A stretch of 6,231 nucleotides of DNA from Clostridiaceae bacterium (GTDB lineage: Bacteria; Bacillota; Clostridia; Saccharofermentanales; Fastidiosipilaceae), in NCBI GenBank assembly GCA_012514965.1, contig JAAYZH010000304.1, positions 1 to 6,231 of the forward strand, read 5' to 3'. Both the position numbers and the translations under genes were made by a program. The stretch's first letter is position 1. Every line of letters begins with the position of its first letter. The notes below the pieces were generated by a model. The model did no database searches. It was not told the origin of the DNA and was given only the letters and a program-made list of their open reading frames with translations. Shown in pieces: positions 5,862-6,231 of this stretch.

Positions 5862-5919
5862 GTGAAAAAACTGTAATTTGCGAAAATATTGTGGGCAACG
5901 GCACCCCCAAATCAATTTA

Positions 5920-6231
5920 TTAAGAAATAATGGTCTTCTCGGTCTCTTTATCGAAGAGATTTACGCGATAGTTGTCAACTGCGATTGTGACATCATCACC
6001 GACTACAGTAAACGACGTAATCGGATTGACGCTGGCGGTGATGGAGAAATCACCGACTGTGCAGTACAGATAGGATTGGGCACCGAGCTTCTCGACGACG
6101 TCAACGTGGGCCGGGAAAATGGAACCGGTTGCAGTGGAGACCTTGACCTTCTCCGGGTCATCGCTCATCGCTTCAGGACGAATACCGACGACGATGTCCT
6201 TGCCGACATAATCGTTCACAGCCGGTACATC
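5920..6231 (-). CDS. Sugar ABC transporter ATP-binding protein, MsmX/UgpC/MalK type (C-terminal fragment)
   Basis: The last 103 residues of an ATPase whose start lies beyond the right edge; the frame is open to 6231. What remains is the C-terminal regulatory TOBE-type region. GIRPEAM (residues 16-22 of the fragment) is the hallmark of MalK/UgpC/MsmX proteins, followed by VVEKLGAQSYLYCTVGD and the ending NLFDKETEKTIIS typical of the group. The nucleotide-binding domain is outside the window, so function rests on the C-terminal region alone. Such ATPases energise uptake of sugars or glycerol phosphate, and in Firmicutes one MsmX can serve several transporters. A strong terminator follows, so it is transcribed separately from the ftsEX operon. 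The GTG at 6219 is internal and not the true start. Confidence 0.85.
   Translation of the reverse strand, partial: DVPAVNDYVGKDIVVGIRPEAMSDDPEKVKVSTATGSIFPAHVDVVEKLGAQSYLYCTVGDFSITASVNPITSFTVVGDDVTIAVDNYRVNLFDKETEKTIIS

Noticed and set aside
5831..5870. Terminator acting in both directions
   Set aside because: On the plus strand the stem is followed by GTGAAAAAA, not T, so only minus-strand termination is supported.

Overview
The window holds a compact cell-wall-remodelling locus from what looks like a Gram-positive bacterium of the Firmicutes, most likely a Clostridia-type anaerobe. The reasons are strong AGGAGG-type ribosome binding sites, a sigma-A promoter of TTGAAA/TATAAT type, hairpin-plus-T-run terminators, a CdaR/PucR-type regulator next to ftsEX, and an MsmX/UgpC-type sugar-transporter ATPase next door. 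Base composition is mixed, roughly half G+C by eye. No species can be named from this sequence. Every gene I accept is on the minus strand, so the biological order runs from high to low coordinates.

Layout in the direction of transcription: (1) 6231-5920, the C-terminal TOBE part of a sugar ABC transporter ATPase, cut by the window edge and closed by a clear intrinsic terminator at 5831-5861. (2) A 266-base intergenic stretch ending in a good sigma-A promoter at 5693-5722. (3) A four-gene, almost gap-free operon: a CdaR/PucR-type regulator (5653-4544), ftsE (4537-3821), ftsX (3818-2925), and a secreted coiled-coil M23 endopeptidase (2914-1460). It ends at an intrinsic terminator at 1397-1434. 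(4) A membrane-anchored S41/PDZ C-terminal processing protease (1307 to the left edge), with its own ribosome binding site but no convincing promoter in the short gap.

How they fit together (known for the families, inferred here): FtsE hydrolyses ATP in the cytoplasm. FtsX passes the conformational change across the membrane. The coiled-coil protein encoded next is the extracellular partner that cuts peptidoglycan cross-links during division. Its M23 domain keeps all metal-binding and catalytic residues, so it should be an enzyme itself (closer to the PcsB arrangement) rather than an EnvC-type activator with a degenerate M23 domain. The S41 protease downstream could trim or turn over such extracytoplasmic proteins. 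Gene junctions in the operon suggest tight translational coupling: two junctions share a TAAGGAG(G) element in which stop codon and ribosome binding site overlap, and the ftsE-ftsX junction has a 2-base gap without a usable ribosome binding site.

The most interesting points are the carbon-response-type regulator leading the FtsEX operon, the 24-base tandem repeat encoding an (AEATRAAQ)n linker in the hydrolase, and the Gln-rich cytoplasmic tail of the S41 protease. I see no mobile element, CRISPR array, RNA gene or clearly new system here. The locus is a mostly conventional division/cell-wall module with some unusual details.
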